Shown: positions 24,536 to 33,253 of the stretch, piece after piece
How positions within the stretch are numbered: the stretch's first letter is position 1
Layout: each line of letters begins with the position of its first letter
Assembly (NCBI GenBank): GCA_902785925.1
Contig: CADAAI010000006.1
Span: 48,602 to 112,601 of the forward strand
Direction of reading: 5' to 3'
Source of the DNA: an uncultured Bacteroidales bacterium
GTDB taxonomy: Bacteria; Bacteroidota; Bacteroidia; Bacteroidales; Muribaculaceae
Length of the DNA: 64,000 nucleotides
Notes under the pieces: model-generated
What the model was told of the DNA's origin: nothing
Database searches by the model: none
The model's input: only the letters and a program-made list of their open reading frames with translations
Made by a program: the position numbers and the translations under genes

Positions 24536-27064
24536 TCAACGGACAAAGTTAAGGCCAGTCATCTGTTCGGGTGTGACGAAATTGTATCCACGCTTTTTAA
24601 GTGTCTTGATGAGTTTTGAAAGCTCCTCATAAAAACCCTTGGGACGGCGGCTGTCTTTACCGAGGTGAATCATCAGGAAATGCCCATTGAGCGAATGTTG
24701 CTTCTCCCAATTCATAATGCTGTTCCACAGCCATTTGTTGTCTCGGTAGTACTTGAGTCCTATCCAAGTGTAATCATTGTTGCTCTGGGTGCCGAGAGTG
24801 AAATTTATCACTTGTAGGCCTAGTTCTCTCGCCCATGAAGCATGACGTGCATTGTACCACTCATAAGGCGGGATGAAATAAGGAGAATTCTCAGGAGTGA
24901 TGCCATAGGGCGCCATCGTGGCATAAGCCTGTTTAAGGTCGGCGATAAATTCGTCATGAGTAACTAGTGAGGAATCGCGGTCGTCCCATGGGCACAACAC
25001 TTGATGCTTGTAGCCATGACACGACACATAGTGCCCGTCGTCAACAATGCGTTTGGCTATGTCGGGGAACGTCGCAAAGAAGTGCCCTGTGAAGAAGAAA
25101 GCCCCTTTTACATTGTTCTCTTTGAGTGTTTTAATTATAGTCTGGGCACCAGTTGCAAGACTGTCGGCGGTGAATACGAGGCAGATGTTTTTTACATTTG
25201 GATTTCCTTGCACTATGCCCCCCTCGACATAAATGTTCCTGTCAATTTCGGTCGCTGACTCGCCTCGGCCTTCCATCTCGTAGGTGGAAAGAGGGAAAGT
25301 GAGTGACGCGGTGCCATCCATGGTTGGCTCGTTGGTGCTATAGTCATGAGTGTTGTCATGATAGACCACGTCACCAGGCTGGAAGTCAAGGAAAGCATTA
25401 GCAGTCACATGAGGCATGTCCTCAGTGAGGTTCACGCCTTTAAGGCTATTGAAGATGGTGGCATAAACAGGGCCATCGACCAATCCTCCTGTGGGAAATC
25501 CCACATTCTGAAATACCCAATTGCTGTGTGTGGCGTGAGGATAGACTCCGCCCACGGGAAGTTCAACAATCATACTCGTGCCCCAAGGATTGCACCCAAA
25601 GAGCCAATCACGTAGTGATCCCTCCATCTCTTCAAACTGCCTGTCGCCAGTTAGCTGACGGTAGAGAATGCACTGAGTGAGCAATGCCGTGGTGAGGTTG
25701 TTACTGCACCAAATTCCCGGCACTCCCCAGTAGAACGGATGGTCAAGGTCATGTGCTCGTTGCTCCACACGCTCAATTCCTGCCTTGAGGTTGCGGATAA
25801 ACTCGCTGCGAAGCCTGTTGTTGTCACCAGCCATTGAAGCCACTTGATAGTGGCCCATATTCATGAACGGATACCACTGATAGTGACGGGCACTGTCGGC
25901 ACCCATCCACGGAGTTACTGGTTCACGTCGTCCATACTCTACGGCCTGTGTGAGATATTGTTTGTCACCAGTAAGTCGATATAGCTCAATGGCACCTAGT
26001 TCCATGTCGTCAACCCAATTGTCTTCTTCATAGATATAAGGAGATACTACGCTCACCGTCTGTGCATTGCCGGGAATGTCGATACCCACTTGATAGGCAT
26101 CGGCAGCTTTGCCTTGGATTTTCAGTGCAAATTCGGGATAGAATGGTTTCAAGATTTGGCTTCCCAAGGCAAAGTCACTTGCAAATTTTCCTGCAGTGCT
26201 TGCTCCGCCCATAGTGGCATTGAGGAACTTGCCACGTTGCTGAGGCTTGCCGTTGACGAAATATACTGGGCGACCATTGTTGGCTCCCCAGCCATAATCG
26301 GCAGGGTCATCCTTTGGCATCTTAGTGCCAATGTGGTCACGGTCGTCGGCAATCTGGTTAAATAGCTCGCCCTTTTCTGGGTTCATGCGGTCAAGCCAGT
26401 CGAGACCCCACTTGATTTGATCCACAATGTCGGGTACTCCATTGGCACCCTTATCGCCATTGGCATCAAAATGGTCGGTAAACGCCAAGGGGTTCTGCTG
26501 GTAGGCAAACATCAGCTGGTATATAGCATTGGCACTAGTCGTGGTGTATTGCAGCAGGTCGGCAGCGTCGTGCCATCCACCACGCACATCAATGCGCTGC
26601 CCTTCCTTGGTGGGGTGGTAGCGCACATAGGCATCTTTAGTGTGGCAGCTGTCGTGCTGGAATGGATTATAGCCGCACTGCTGTTGGCGCATATAGTTAA
26701 GCACAAAGTCGGCAGTGCCGTTATAGACCGCTCCGTTGATGGCAAAGGTGGGCGATGTGGCTTTGCCCACACGAATGAAATAAGAGCCTTGGCGTTGAAA
26801 GTCGCTGAAATTAAGCCGGCAGGTGTATTTATGGTGTAGTAAAGGTGCTGTGGCACGAACTTGGTGTGATTGATAAGCCACCTTGCCAGTAAAGGCGTCA
26901 ACCAATTCAAAACTGTCGACCGTTGTTGGGTCGTTGCTCATGAAAACCGCCACCTTTGTGGCATGAGGCAGATATCCCAACTGATTAATGCGAATCCATT
27001 CACCAGCATTGGCCATAGTTGCCACTGCAATTGATAAAAGAAGTGTTATTATGCTGTTTCTCAT
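24536..27064 (-). CDS. GH9 cellulase-type glycosidase fused to a polysaccharide deacetylase domain
   Basis: 842 residues. A signal peptide (1-20) is followed by an Ig-like CelD-N domain (22-110: WIRINQLGYLPHATKVAVF). The GH9 (alpha/alpha)6 barrel spans about 115-590, with the catalytic base motif GGWHDAADLLQY (Asp166, Asp169), CSNNLTTALLTQ and the acid near Glu579 in STNEPTMDG. Residues about 625-842 are a NodB-like deacetylase: FTADSL (631-636) stands where TFDDG is usual, so the catalytic-base Asp634 is kept but the metal-binding second Asp is Ser. HGYKH (683-687) keeps both histidines. PPYEWYN (732-738) has Ile for the usual Arg. MIH (His800) is kept. The gene stands alone. Confidence 0.88.
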   Translation of the reverse strand: MRNSIITLLLSIAVATMANAGEWIRINQLGYLPHATKVAVFMSNDPTTVDSFELVDAFTGKVAYQSHQVRATAPLLHHKYTCRLNFSDFQRQGSYFIRVGKATSPTFAINGAVYNGTADFVLNYMRQQQCGYNPFQHDSCHTKDAYVRYHPTKEGQRIDVRGGWHDAADLLQYTTTSANAIYQLMFAYQQNPLAFTDHFDANGDKGANGVPDIVDQIKWGLDWLDRMNPEKGELFNQIADDRDHIGTKMPKDDPADYGWGANNGRPVYFVNGKPQQRGKFLNATMGGASTAGKFASDFALGSQILKPFYPEFALKIQGKAADAYQVGIDIPGNAQTVSVVSPYIYEEDNWVDDMELGAIELYRLTGDKQYLTQAVEYGRREPVTPWMGADSARHYQWYPFMNMGHYQVASMAGDNNRLRSEFIRNLKAGIERVEQRAHDLDHPFYWGVPGIWCSNNLTTALLTQCILYRQLTGDRQFEEMEGSLRDWLFGCNPWGTSMIVELPVGGVYPHATHSNWVFQNVGFPTGGLVDGPVYATIFNSLKGVNLTEDMPHVTANAFLDFQPGDVVYHDNTHDYSTNEPTMDGTASLTFPLSTYEMEGRGESATEIDRNIYVEGGIVQGNPNVKNICLVFTADSLATGAQTIIKTLKENNVKGAFFFTGHFFATFPDIAKRIVDDGHYVSCHGYKHQVLCPWDDRDSSLVTHDEFIADLKQAYATMAPYGITPENSPYFIPPYEWYNARHASWARELGLQVINFTLGTQSNNDYTWIGLKYYRDNKWLWNSIMNWEKQHSLNGHFLMIHLGKDSRRPKGFYEELSKLIKTLKKRGYNFVTPEQMTGLNFVR

Positions 27065-27207
27065 ATTTAATTAGAGTTTTGAGATGTTCTACGCAAAGAT
27101 AACGAAATTTGACAGAAACTTCCAAATAAACATTAGTTTTTGCTATAAAATACAAGAGAAATTGCGCTTTCTTCTATACGTGGAACAACACTTTTCACGG
27201 CTTTTGG

Positions 27208-27238
27208 ATTGTGGGTTGGGAGAAAAGTGTTATATTTG
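27208..27238 (+). promoter_or_regulatory. promoter of the dipeptidyl peptidase III gene
   Basis: TATATTTG (27231-27238) with ATTG 19 bases upstream (27208-27211) matches the Bacteroidetes pattern. The leader to the start at 27285 is about 40 bases. It diverges from the GH9 gene. Confidence 0.6.
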
Positions 27239-27284
27239 CACGATAAACTTGAAAACAACTATTACTAATTTTATAAACCATTTT

Positions 27285-29345
27285 ATGAAGAAAAAATTAA
27301 TTGCCGCTGCTGTTGTGGCATTGGCATCAACAAGTATTGCTATGGCACAGAACAGCAATTTTAACTACAATGTGGACCGCTTTGCCGACATCGAGGTGTT
27401 GCGCTATCAGGTCCCTGGTTTTAACGACTTGAGCTTGCAGCAAAAGAAGTATGTATATTACCTCACCGAGGCCGCCCTTCAAGGCCGTGACATACTCTTT
27501 GACCAGAATGGCAAGTATAACCTCGTGGTACGTCAAGTGCTTGAGGCCATTTACACCAACTATACTGGCGACCGTACAAGTGCCGACTTCAAAGGACTTG
27601 AGAAGTACCTGAAGCAGGTGTGGTTTGGCAACGGCATCCATCACCATTATGCACAGGACAAGTTTGTCCCTGAGTTCTCAAAGGAGTTCTTTGATGCTCA
27701 ATACAAGGCTCTGCCTCTCGAGAAACTTCCCATTCAGTCATGCGACAAATGCAGCAAGGAGAAGAAATGCGACAAAGCCGACAAGTTGCTCGCCACCCTC
27801 GACAAAGTGATTTTTGACCCCACTTTCATGGCAAAACGCGTAAACCAAGCCGATGGTGAGGACCTTATCCTCACCAGTGCCAACAACCTCTATGAGGGTG
27901 TTACCCAGCAGGAGGTTGAGGCATTCTACGAGGGTATCAAGGATCCAAACGACCCCACCCCCGTGAGCTATGGCCTAAATCGCAAGGTGGTGAAAGAAGA
28001 TGGCAAAGTAGTGGAAAAAACCTATAAGATTGGTGAGCTCTATAGCCCTGCTATCGTCAATATTGTTTACTGGTTGCAAAAGGCCGCCAGCGTTGCCGAA
28101 AACAGTGCTCAGAAGGCTTACATCGCCAAACTCATCGAATATTATACCACTGGCGACCTTAAGGCATTTGACGACTACAGCATCATGTGGGCCGAGGAGA
28201 CTCAAGGCACTGTAGATTTTATCAACGGCTTTATCGAGAGTTATGGTGACCCATTGGGCATGACTGCCAACTGGGAGAGCATCGTGAACTTCAAGAACAA
28301 AGACGCCTCGTTCCGCACCACACTCATCAGTGAGAACGCACAATGGTTTGAGGACAACTCACCAGTAGACAAGCGCTTCAAGAAGCAGAACGTGAAGGGC
28401 GTGAGCGCCAAGGTTATCACCGCTGCCATCCTTGCAGGTGACAGCTATCCTTCTACCCCAATAGGTATCAACCTGCCTAACAGCAACTGGATTCGCGCCG
28501 CTCATGGCTCTAAATCAGTTACTCTGGAGAATATCACCGATGCTTACGATGAGGTAGCTAGCGGAACGGGCTTCAACGAGGAGTTTGCCTACAGCGACAC
28601 TGAGGTTCAGCTCATGAAGAAATACCTCACCATCGCCGACAAGCTGCACACTGATCTTCACGAGTGCCTTGGCCACGCCAGCGGACAATTGCTGCCAGGC
28701 GTTGACCCCGACGCTCTTAAGGCCTATGGTGCTACCCTCGAGGAAGGCCGCGCCGACCTATTTGCCCTCTATTATCTTGCCGATCCCAAACTCGTTGAGC
28801 TTGGCATCTTTAAGGACGCCGACACCTACAAAGCTGAGTATTACAAGTACATAATGAACGGTCTGTTGACCCAGCTCACCCGCATCGAGCCAGGCAAGGA
28901 TATTGAGGAGTCGCACATGCGCAACCGCAAGTTCATCAGTGAGTGGTGCTATGAGAAAGGTAAGAAGGACAAGGTGATTGAGATTGTGAAGGACAAGAAG
29001 AGAGGTGGCAAGACATTCGTTAAGGTTAACAACTACGAGAAGCTGCGCGGTCTCTTTGGCCAGCTGCTCGCCGAGGTTCAGCGCATCAAGAGCGAGGGCG
29101 ACTTCGAGGCAGGTCGCAAGCTCGTTGAGACCTATGGAGTTAAGGTTGATCCTAAAATTCACGCCGAGATTCTCAAGCGCTACGAGAGCCTGAATATCGC
29201 TCCTTACAAGGGTTTTGTGAACCCAGTTTACAAGCCAGTATATGATGCTAACGGTGAAATTAAGGACATCACCATAAGCTACGACGAGAACTACGTTGAC
29301 CAGCACTTGCGCTACGGTCGCGACTACTCGCCACTGACGAAATAA
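27285..29345 (+). CDS. secreted dipeptidyl peptidase III (M49 family)
   Basis: 686 residues from the ATG at 27285; the longer frame (27084) is cut by the promoter. A signal peptide MKKKLIAAAVVALASTSIAMA precedes the enzyme. The zinc motif is HECLGH (His459, Glu460, His464), the variant known from the Bacteroides thetaiotaomicron enzyme instead of the eukaryotic HELLGH; the third ligand is in EEGRADLFALYYL about 40 residues later. This family cuts dipeptides from short peptides. Annotation pipelines sometimes mislabel such proteins. An unusual CDKCSKEKKC cluster (Cys153, 156, 162) sits in the N-terminal half. Confidence 0.9.
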   Translation: MKKKLIAAAVVALASTSIAMAQNSNFNYNVDRFADIEVLRYQVPGFNDLSLQQKKYVYYLTEAALQGRDILFDQNGKYNLVVRQVLEAIYTNYTGDRTSADFKGLEKYLKQVWFGNGIHHHYAQDKFVPEFSKEFFDAQYKALPLEKLPIQSCDKCSKEKKCDKADKLLATLDKVIFDPTFMAKRVNQADGEDLILTSANNLYEGVTQQEVEAFYEGIKDPNDPTPVSYGLNRKVVKEDGKVVEKTYKIGELYSPAIVNIVYWLQKAASVAENSAQKAYIAKLIEYYTTGDLKAFDDYSIMWAEETQGTVDFINGFIESYGDPLGMTANWESIVNFKNKDASFRTTLISENAQWFEDNSPVDKRFKKQNVKGVSAKVITAAILAGDSYPSTPIGINLPNSNWIRAAHGSKSVTLENITDAYDEVASGTGFNEEFAYSDTEVQLMKKYLTIADKLHTDLHECLGHASGQLLPGVDPDALKAYGATLEEGRADLFALYYLADPKLVELGIFKDADTYKAEYYKYIMNGLLTQLTRIEPGKDIEESHMRNRKFISEWCYEKGKKDKVIEIVKDKKRGGKTFVKVNNYEKLRGLFGQLLAEVQRIKSEGDFEAGRKLVETYGVKVDPKIHAEILKRYESLNIAPYKGFVNPVYKPVYDANGEIKDITISYDENYVDQHLRYGRDYSPLTK

Positions 29346-29371
29346 GGTTCATTGTGAATCGTTAACTGAAA

Positions 29372-29415
29372 CTAGATTCTCTAGAGGTTTAGATTTTCTA
29401 GAGAATCTAGTTTTT
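29372..29415 (+). terminator. terminator after dipeptidyl peptidase III
   Basis: CTAGATTCTCTAGA (29372-29385) pairs perfectly with TCTAGAGAATCTAG (29397-29410), followed by TTTTT. The stem is AT-rich but 14 bp long. Confidence 0.82.
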
Positions 29416-29434
29416 CATTTTTCAATTGATTAGA

Positions 29435-29959
29435 ATGATACAAGATATAAAAAAGGAGTTTTTTGGCTATCGTAATGGAATCGTTGCCGAGCAGTTGCGA
29501 GCAGCAGGTGACCCACACACGATGATTATGGGTTGTCAGGTAACCGATGTGATTGCCATCACTAGCCGTTACGAGAAAAGTGCGACGTTGGCTCAGGAGC
29601 TGTGGGACGATGTGCATCATCGCGAGTGTCGCATGGCGGCGACGATGCTGTATCCTGCTGAGGATTTCAAGACGGAAACAGCTCTTGCATGGTGCCAAAG
29701 CGTGGAGAGTGTGGAAATTGCCGACGTGCTGTGCCATCGCTTGCTACGCCACTTACCCTATGCCGTCGAGCTGTGGGAGCAACTGCTTGCCTGCGATAAA
29801 AAGCTGGTGCGATACACTGCTTGGCGATTGTTGCTAAATCTCCTTATTATGAATAGAATAGAGAAAACTGATGAATTGCGCTCTATAGTAGAGAAAGAAC
29901 TTGAAACAGCCCAGCCACCACTGCGGCAAGTGCTCGAAAGCATCGTCGAGGAGTTGTAG
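29435..29959 (+). CDS. AlkD-like HEAT-repeat DNA alkylation repair protein
   Basis: 174 residues from the ATG at 29435; the three codons before it begin with TTG. The protein is all-helical with HEAT-type pairs: YEKSATLAQELWDDVHHREC near 47-66, CRMAATMLYPAEDF, WCQSVESVEIADVLCHRLLR and KLVRYTAWRLLLNLL. This matches the AlkC/AlkD alkylation-repair fold, where bulky helices flip damaged bases. It is shorter than the usual 220-240, so it may lack the N- or C-terminal repeats. Start and family are moderately sure; activity is not. Confidence 0.65.
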   Translation: MIQDIKKEFFGYRNGIVAEQLRAAGDPHTMIMGCQVTDVIAITSRYEKSATLAQELWDDVHHRECRMAATMLYPAEDFKTETALAWCQSVESVEIADVLCHRLLRHLPYAVELWEQLLACDKKLVRYTAWRLLLNLLIMNRIEKTDELRSIVEKELETAQPPLRQVLESIVEEL

Positions 29960-30112
29960 TTTCTATATATATTTTAAGATGTTTTTATCCAAAAAACCAT
30001 CAACTAACAACTAAAAACTGGCCACTAAGAACTGATAACTGAAAACTTTTCACTACCTTTAGATAAATTAGGCGGCACCTCGGCAATAAAAATGAAAAAC
30101 TTCGCTTTTCAT
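29960..30112. repeat. intergenic stretch with degenerate ACTAA-AACT repeats
   Basis: Between about 30001 and 30055 the plus strand holds a run of similar 8-11-base units: ACTAACA, ACTAAAA, ACTAAGA, CTGATA, CTGAAAA. No gene is seen. This low-complexity type is common in Bacteroidales intergenic DNA and lies just upstream of the thiamine promoter. Confidence 0.4.
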
Positions 30113-30143
30113 TTTGTATTTCTCTCTGTTTGCACTAATTTTG
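30113..30143 (+). promoter_or_regulatory. promoter of the thiamine uptake operon
   Basis: TTTG (30113-30116), exactly 19 bases, TAATTTTG (30136-30143). This is a full consensus sigma-ABfr promoter; transcription would begin a few bases before the TPP riboswitch. Confidence 0.8.
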
Positions 30144-30157
30144 CACCACGATTCAAT

Positions 30158-30288
30158 GAGTTTGGGGGTGCTGCACCATTAAGGCTCTTGAGAGTCAATT
30201 GCTTGTCTAGGCAATACTCACTAGCAGCTGGTGTGGCTGAGAACATACCCATGGAATCTGAACCGGGTAATGCCGGCGTAGAGAACAG
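30158..30288 (+). promoter_or_regulatory. thiamine pyrophosphate (TPP, thi-box) riboswitch
   Basis: The sequence GGGGGTGC (30164 on), then CTGAGA (30237-30242), ACCC (30247-30250), and CTGAACCGGGTAATGCC followed by GGCGTAGAGAA (to about 30284) matches the conserved TPP aptamer core: the P2/J2-3 CTGAGA loop and the P4/P5 GGGTAATGC-CGTAG segment. P3 carries a long extension between the two. GTTT and GAAC at the outer ends can form P1. It lies 34 bases ahead of the TonB receptor ATG, so it probably controls translation, in the way usual for Bacteroidetes. The operon it controls is a thiamine uptake pair. Confidence 0.95.
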
Positions 30289-30321
30289 AACTTATTAATT
30301 TTAATTTTTTTAGGAACGTAA

Positions 30322-32571
30322 ATGAAGAAGACAATGCTTCTTGCTGCCGCTGTGATGTGTGGCAGCCTGATGGCCACCGCACAACTTAAGGTGGTCCGTG
30401 ACTCTGTGCAACTTCAGGAAGTGGAAGTGCTGGCAACGCGTGCGTCGAGCAACACTCCTGTTGCATTCACCAACGTGAGTAAACAACAAATAGAAGCTGT
30501 GAACCACGGCCTCGACTTGCCCTACCTGCTATCGCTCACCCCTGGTGTGCTAACTACAAGTGACGCTGGCGCAGGCGTAGGTTACACATCGATGCGCGTG
30601 CGTGGCACCGATGCCACTCGCATTAATGTGACGATGAACGATATTCCCATCAATGATTCTGAGAGCCATAGCGTGTTCTGGGTAAACACTCCCGACCTCG
30701 CTTCATCGTTGCGTGATGTGCAAGTGCAACGTGGTGTGGGCACCTCTACCAACGGCTCAGGAGCTTTCGGTGCCAGTGTGAACATGCGTTCTCAAGCATC
30801 ATCACTAACGCCCTATGCCGAGCTCTCGGGGTCTTATGGCTCGTTCAACACCAATAAAGAAACCGTAAAATTTGGCACCGGCCGCCTGGGCGACCACTGG
30901 GTGTTTGACGGCCGCTTGTCGCATATTTCAAGCGACGGTTATCGCGATCGCGCCACCACAGCACTGTTTTCCTATTATACTCAAGCAGCCTATTTCAACG
31001 ACAAAACTCAGGTGAAGTTTATCTCTTTCGGAGGCAAGGAAGACACTTACCACGCATGGGATGGCATTAGCCGTAGCAAGCTCGAGAGCGACCGCACGTA
31101 TAACCCTAACGGCGAAATCAAGCATGATGGCGTGGTGACAGGTTTCTACAAAGACCAGAAAGACATCTACAAGCAATTCCACTTCCAGTTGCTCTTTGAC
31201 CACAAGTTCAACAACACCTGGAAACTCAATGCCGCATTGCACTACACCGATGGTTACGGCTACTACCAGGAATACAAGAACCAGCGCACGCTCACTGAAT
31301 ATGCCCTCGAGCCATTTATGGTTGATGGCGATAAGATAAAGAAGTCGAACCTCGTGCGCAAGAAGATTCTCGACAGTGGCTTTGGTGGCGGTGTATTCTC
31401 GGTTCATTACACTGGCGAACGTCTGGCCAGTGTGCTGGGTGGTGGTTTCAACAAATACAGCAATAACCACCACGGCCAAGTGATTTGGGTGGAGAATTAC
31501 CTTGGCACACTAGAGCCCGACCACGAGTACTACCGAAACAAGGGAAAGAAGACTGAATTCAATGTCTACTGGAAGAACAACTTCATGATTTGGCGTGGAC
31601 TGAGCGCTTATCTCGACTTGCAATATCGCCACATCAACTACACCATAAAGGGCGTTAACGATAAGTGGGACTGGACCGCAAGTCCTGAGCACATGCAGAC
31701 GCTTGACGTAGACGAGAACTTCAACTTCTTCAACCCAAAGGTTGGCTTTAACTGGAATATCAACCTCAACAACCGAGTGTATGCATCGTTTGCAGTAACA
31801 CAAAAGGAGCCTACCCGCAACAACTACAATGACGGTCCACTCACCGTGCATCCCAAGGCCGAGAAACTAATGGACTGGGAAGCTGGATATGAGTTTAAGA
31901 GCCGCCGTTTCTCGGCAGGTTTGAATTTGTATTATATGAAATATAAAGACCAGCTTGTGCTTAACGGCAAGCTCAACGAGATAGGCGAGCTCATGGCCGA
32001 GAACGTGCCCAACAGCTACCGCTGTGGCATCGAGCTTATGGCAGGTGTGAAGATAACCAACTGGCTGCGCTGGGATGTGAATGCCACCTTTAGCCGCAAC
32101 ATCATCAAGAACTATGTGGGCTACGTGAGCGACTACGACGACAACTGGGAAGAGATGTGGACTCAGACTGCTATTGAGAAAGGCAACACCACCATCGCAT
32201 TCTCGCCAAGCGCAATTGTCAATAGCGTGTTACAGTTCAACTACAAGGGCTTTGAGGCACAATTCCAATCGCAGTATGTGAGCCGCCAGTATCTCGACAA
32301 CTTCGAGAGCAAGGAAGACTCTCTTGATCCCTATTTTATTAGTAACCTAGGTCTTGCCTATTCTTTTAGCCTGCCTCACGTTAAGAAAATCACGGCTGGA
32401 GTGACTGTCTATAACTTGTTCAACAAGAAGTATGAGAACAATGGTTACTCGCAGACGGCTGCAATTTACACTGGTGGCGACAAGAGCAATGCTCCCACTC
32501 TCGTGAGTGACCCACGCTTCTATCCAATGGCAGGCACCAACGTGCTGGCGCACTTAACGTTCTTATTCTAA
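30322..32571 (+). CDS. thiamine TonB-dependent outer membrane receptor
   Basis: 749 residues with a signal peptide (1-21, MATAQ). The plug domain (about 25-150: VQLQEVEVLATRASSNTPV, then MRVRGTDATRINVTMNDIP and VQRGVGTSTNGSGAFGASVN) precedes a barrel ending in MAGTNVLAHLTFLF. The TPP riboswitch directly upstream and pnuT directly downstream make thiamine (or its phosphate) the expected ligand, as reported for the Bacteroides thetaiotaomicron outer-membrane thiamine receptor. It would move thiamine across the outer membrane using TonB energy. pnuT starts three bases after its stop. Confidence 0.92.
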   Translation: MKKTMLLAAAVMCGSLMATAQLKVVRDSVQLQEVEVLATRASSNTPVAFTNVSKQQIEAVNHGLDLPYLLSLTPGVLTTSDAGAGVGYTSMRVRGTDATRINVTMNDIPINDSESHSVFWVNTPDLASSLRDVQVQRGVGTSTNGSGAFGASVNMRSQASSLTPYAELSGSYGSFNTNKETVKFGTGRLGDHWVFDGRLSHISSDGYRDRATTALFSYYTQAAYFNDKTQVKFISFGGKEDTYHAWDGISRSKLESDRTYNPNGEIKHDGVVTGFYKDQKDIYKQFHFQLLFDHKFNNTWKLNAALHYTDGYGYYQEYKNQRTLTEYALEPFMVDGDKIKKSNLVRKKILDSGFGGGVFSVHYTGERLASVLGGGFNKYSNNHHGQVIWVENYLGTLEPDHEYYRNKGKKTEFNVYWKNNFMIWRGLSAYLDLQYRHINYTIKGVNDKWDWTASPEHMQTLDVDENFNFFNPKVGFNWNINLNNRVYASFAVTQKEPTRNNYNDGPLTVHPKAEKLMDWEAGYEFKSRRFSAGLNLYYMKYKDQLVLNGKLNEIGELMAENVPNSYRCGIELMAGVKITNWLRWDVNATFSRNIIKNYVGYVSDYDDNWEEMWTQTAIEKGNTTIAFSPSAIVNSVLQFNYKGFEAQFQSQYVSRQYLDNFESKEDSLDPYFISNLGLAYSFSLPHVKKITAGVTVYNLFNKKYENNGYSQTAAIYTGGDKSNAPTLVSDPRFYPMAGTNVLAHLTFLF

Positions 32572-32574
32572 CAC

Positions 32575-33168
32575 GTGGATTATCTACAGATTATAGATAT
32601 TGTAAGTACGGTGCTTGGGCTACTCTACCTGTGGCTCGAGTACCGCGCCAACATCTGGTTGTGGGCGGTTAGTATCATAATGCCGGTAGTGCACTCTTCT
32701 CTCTATTACGAGAAAGGCCTTTATGCCGATTTTGGCATGGAATTGTACTATATAATAATTGCATTCTATGGTTTCTACTGTTGGAAATGGAGCAAGAGGA
32801 AAAAAGATGTCAAGAGTGAGCTGCCAATAACTCACTATAATAAATTTCATGTGTTGATGTCGATAGTGACTTGGCTGGTGCTATGGGGATTTATTTATTG
32901 GATTTTAGTCTCGTTTACCGATAGTAAGGTGCCAATTCTTGATAGCTTCACTACATCACTCAGCGCCGTTGCCATGTGGGCGCTCGCCAAGAAATATGTG
33001 GAGCAATGGCTATTGTGGTTCGTGGTTGATGCCGCGTGCTTCGGTCTCTATCTTTATAAGGGAATCCCTTTCACCGCAGGACTCTACGGATTCTACACAA
33101 TTATTGCCGTGTTTGGTTACATCAAGTGGAAAAAGATGGCTGCTGTAGCTTCACAGGCTGCCAGCTAA
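32575..33168 (+). CDS. pnuT: PnuT thiamine transporter (PnuC family)
   Basis: 197 residues from a GTG at 32575, three bases after the receptor stop. About seven membrane helices. The signature region KKYVEQWLLWFVVDA (near 137-151), YKGIPFTAGLYGFYT and the terminal IKWKKM tail is typical of PnuC-like vitamin transporters. In a TPP riboswitch operon this is the thiamine branch (PnuT), a facilitator that relies on kinase trapping. No thiamine pyrophosphokinase (tnr3) gene follows; the operon ends at a terminator, so trapping must use a gene elsewhere. Confidence 0.9.
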   Translation: MDYLQIIDIVSTVLGLLYLWLEYRANIWLWAVSIIMPVVHSSLYYEKGLYADFGMELYYIIIAFYGFYCWKWSKRKKDVKSELPITHYNKFHVLMSIVTWLVLWGFIYWILVSFTDSKVPILDSFTTSLSAVAMWALAKKYVEQWLLWFVVDAACFGLYLYKGIPFTAGLYGFYTIIAVFGYIKWKKMAAVASQAAS

Positions 33169-33192
33169 TTATTATAATTATACTTGATAAAT

Positions 33193-33230
33193 ATAACCCC
33201 TGAGGCTGTTGAGAAGCCACAGGGGTTATT
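33193..33230. terminator. terminator between pnuT and the convergent dockerin gene
   Basis: ATAACCCCTG (33193-33202) pairs with CAGGGGTTAT (33220-33229), with a further GGCT/AGCC inner helix, followed by TATT. It can serve both strands. Confidence 0.8.
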
Positions 33231-33253
33231 ATTTGGCATTTTATCTGATAAGA

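Noticed and set aside
30092..30298. 68-codon plus-strand frame before the thiamine receptor
   Set aside because: It covers the promoter and the TPP aptamer, whose structure explains the sequence.
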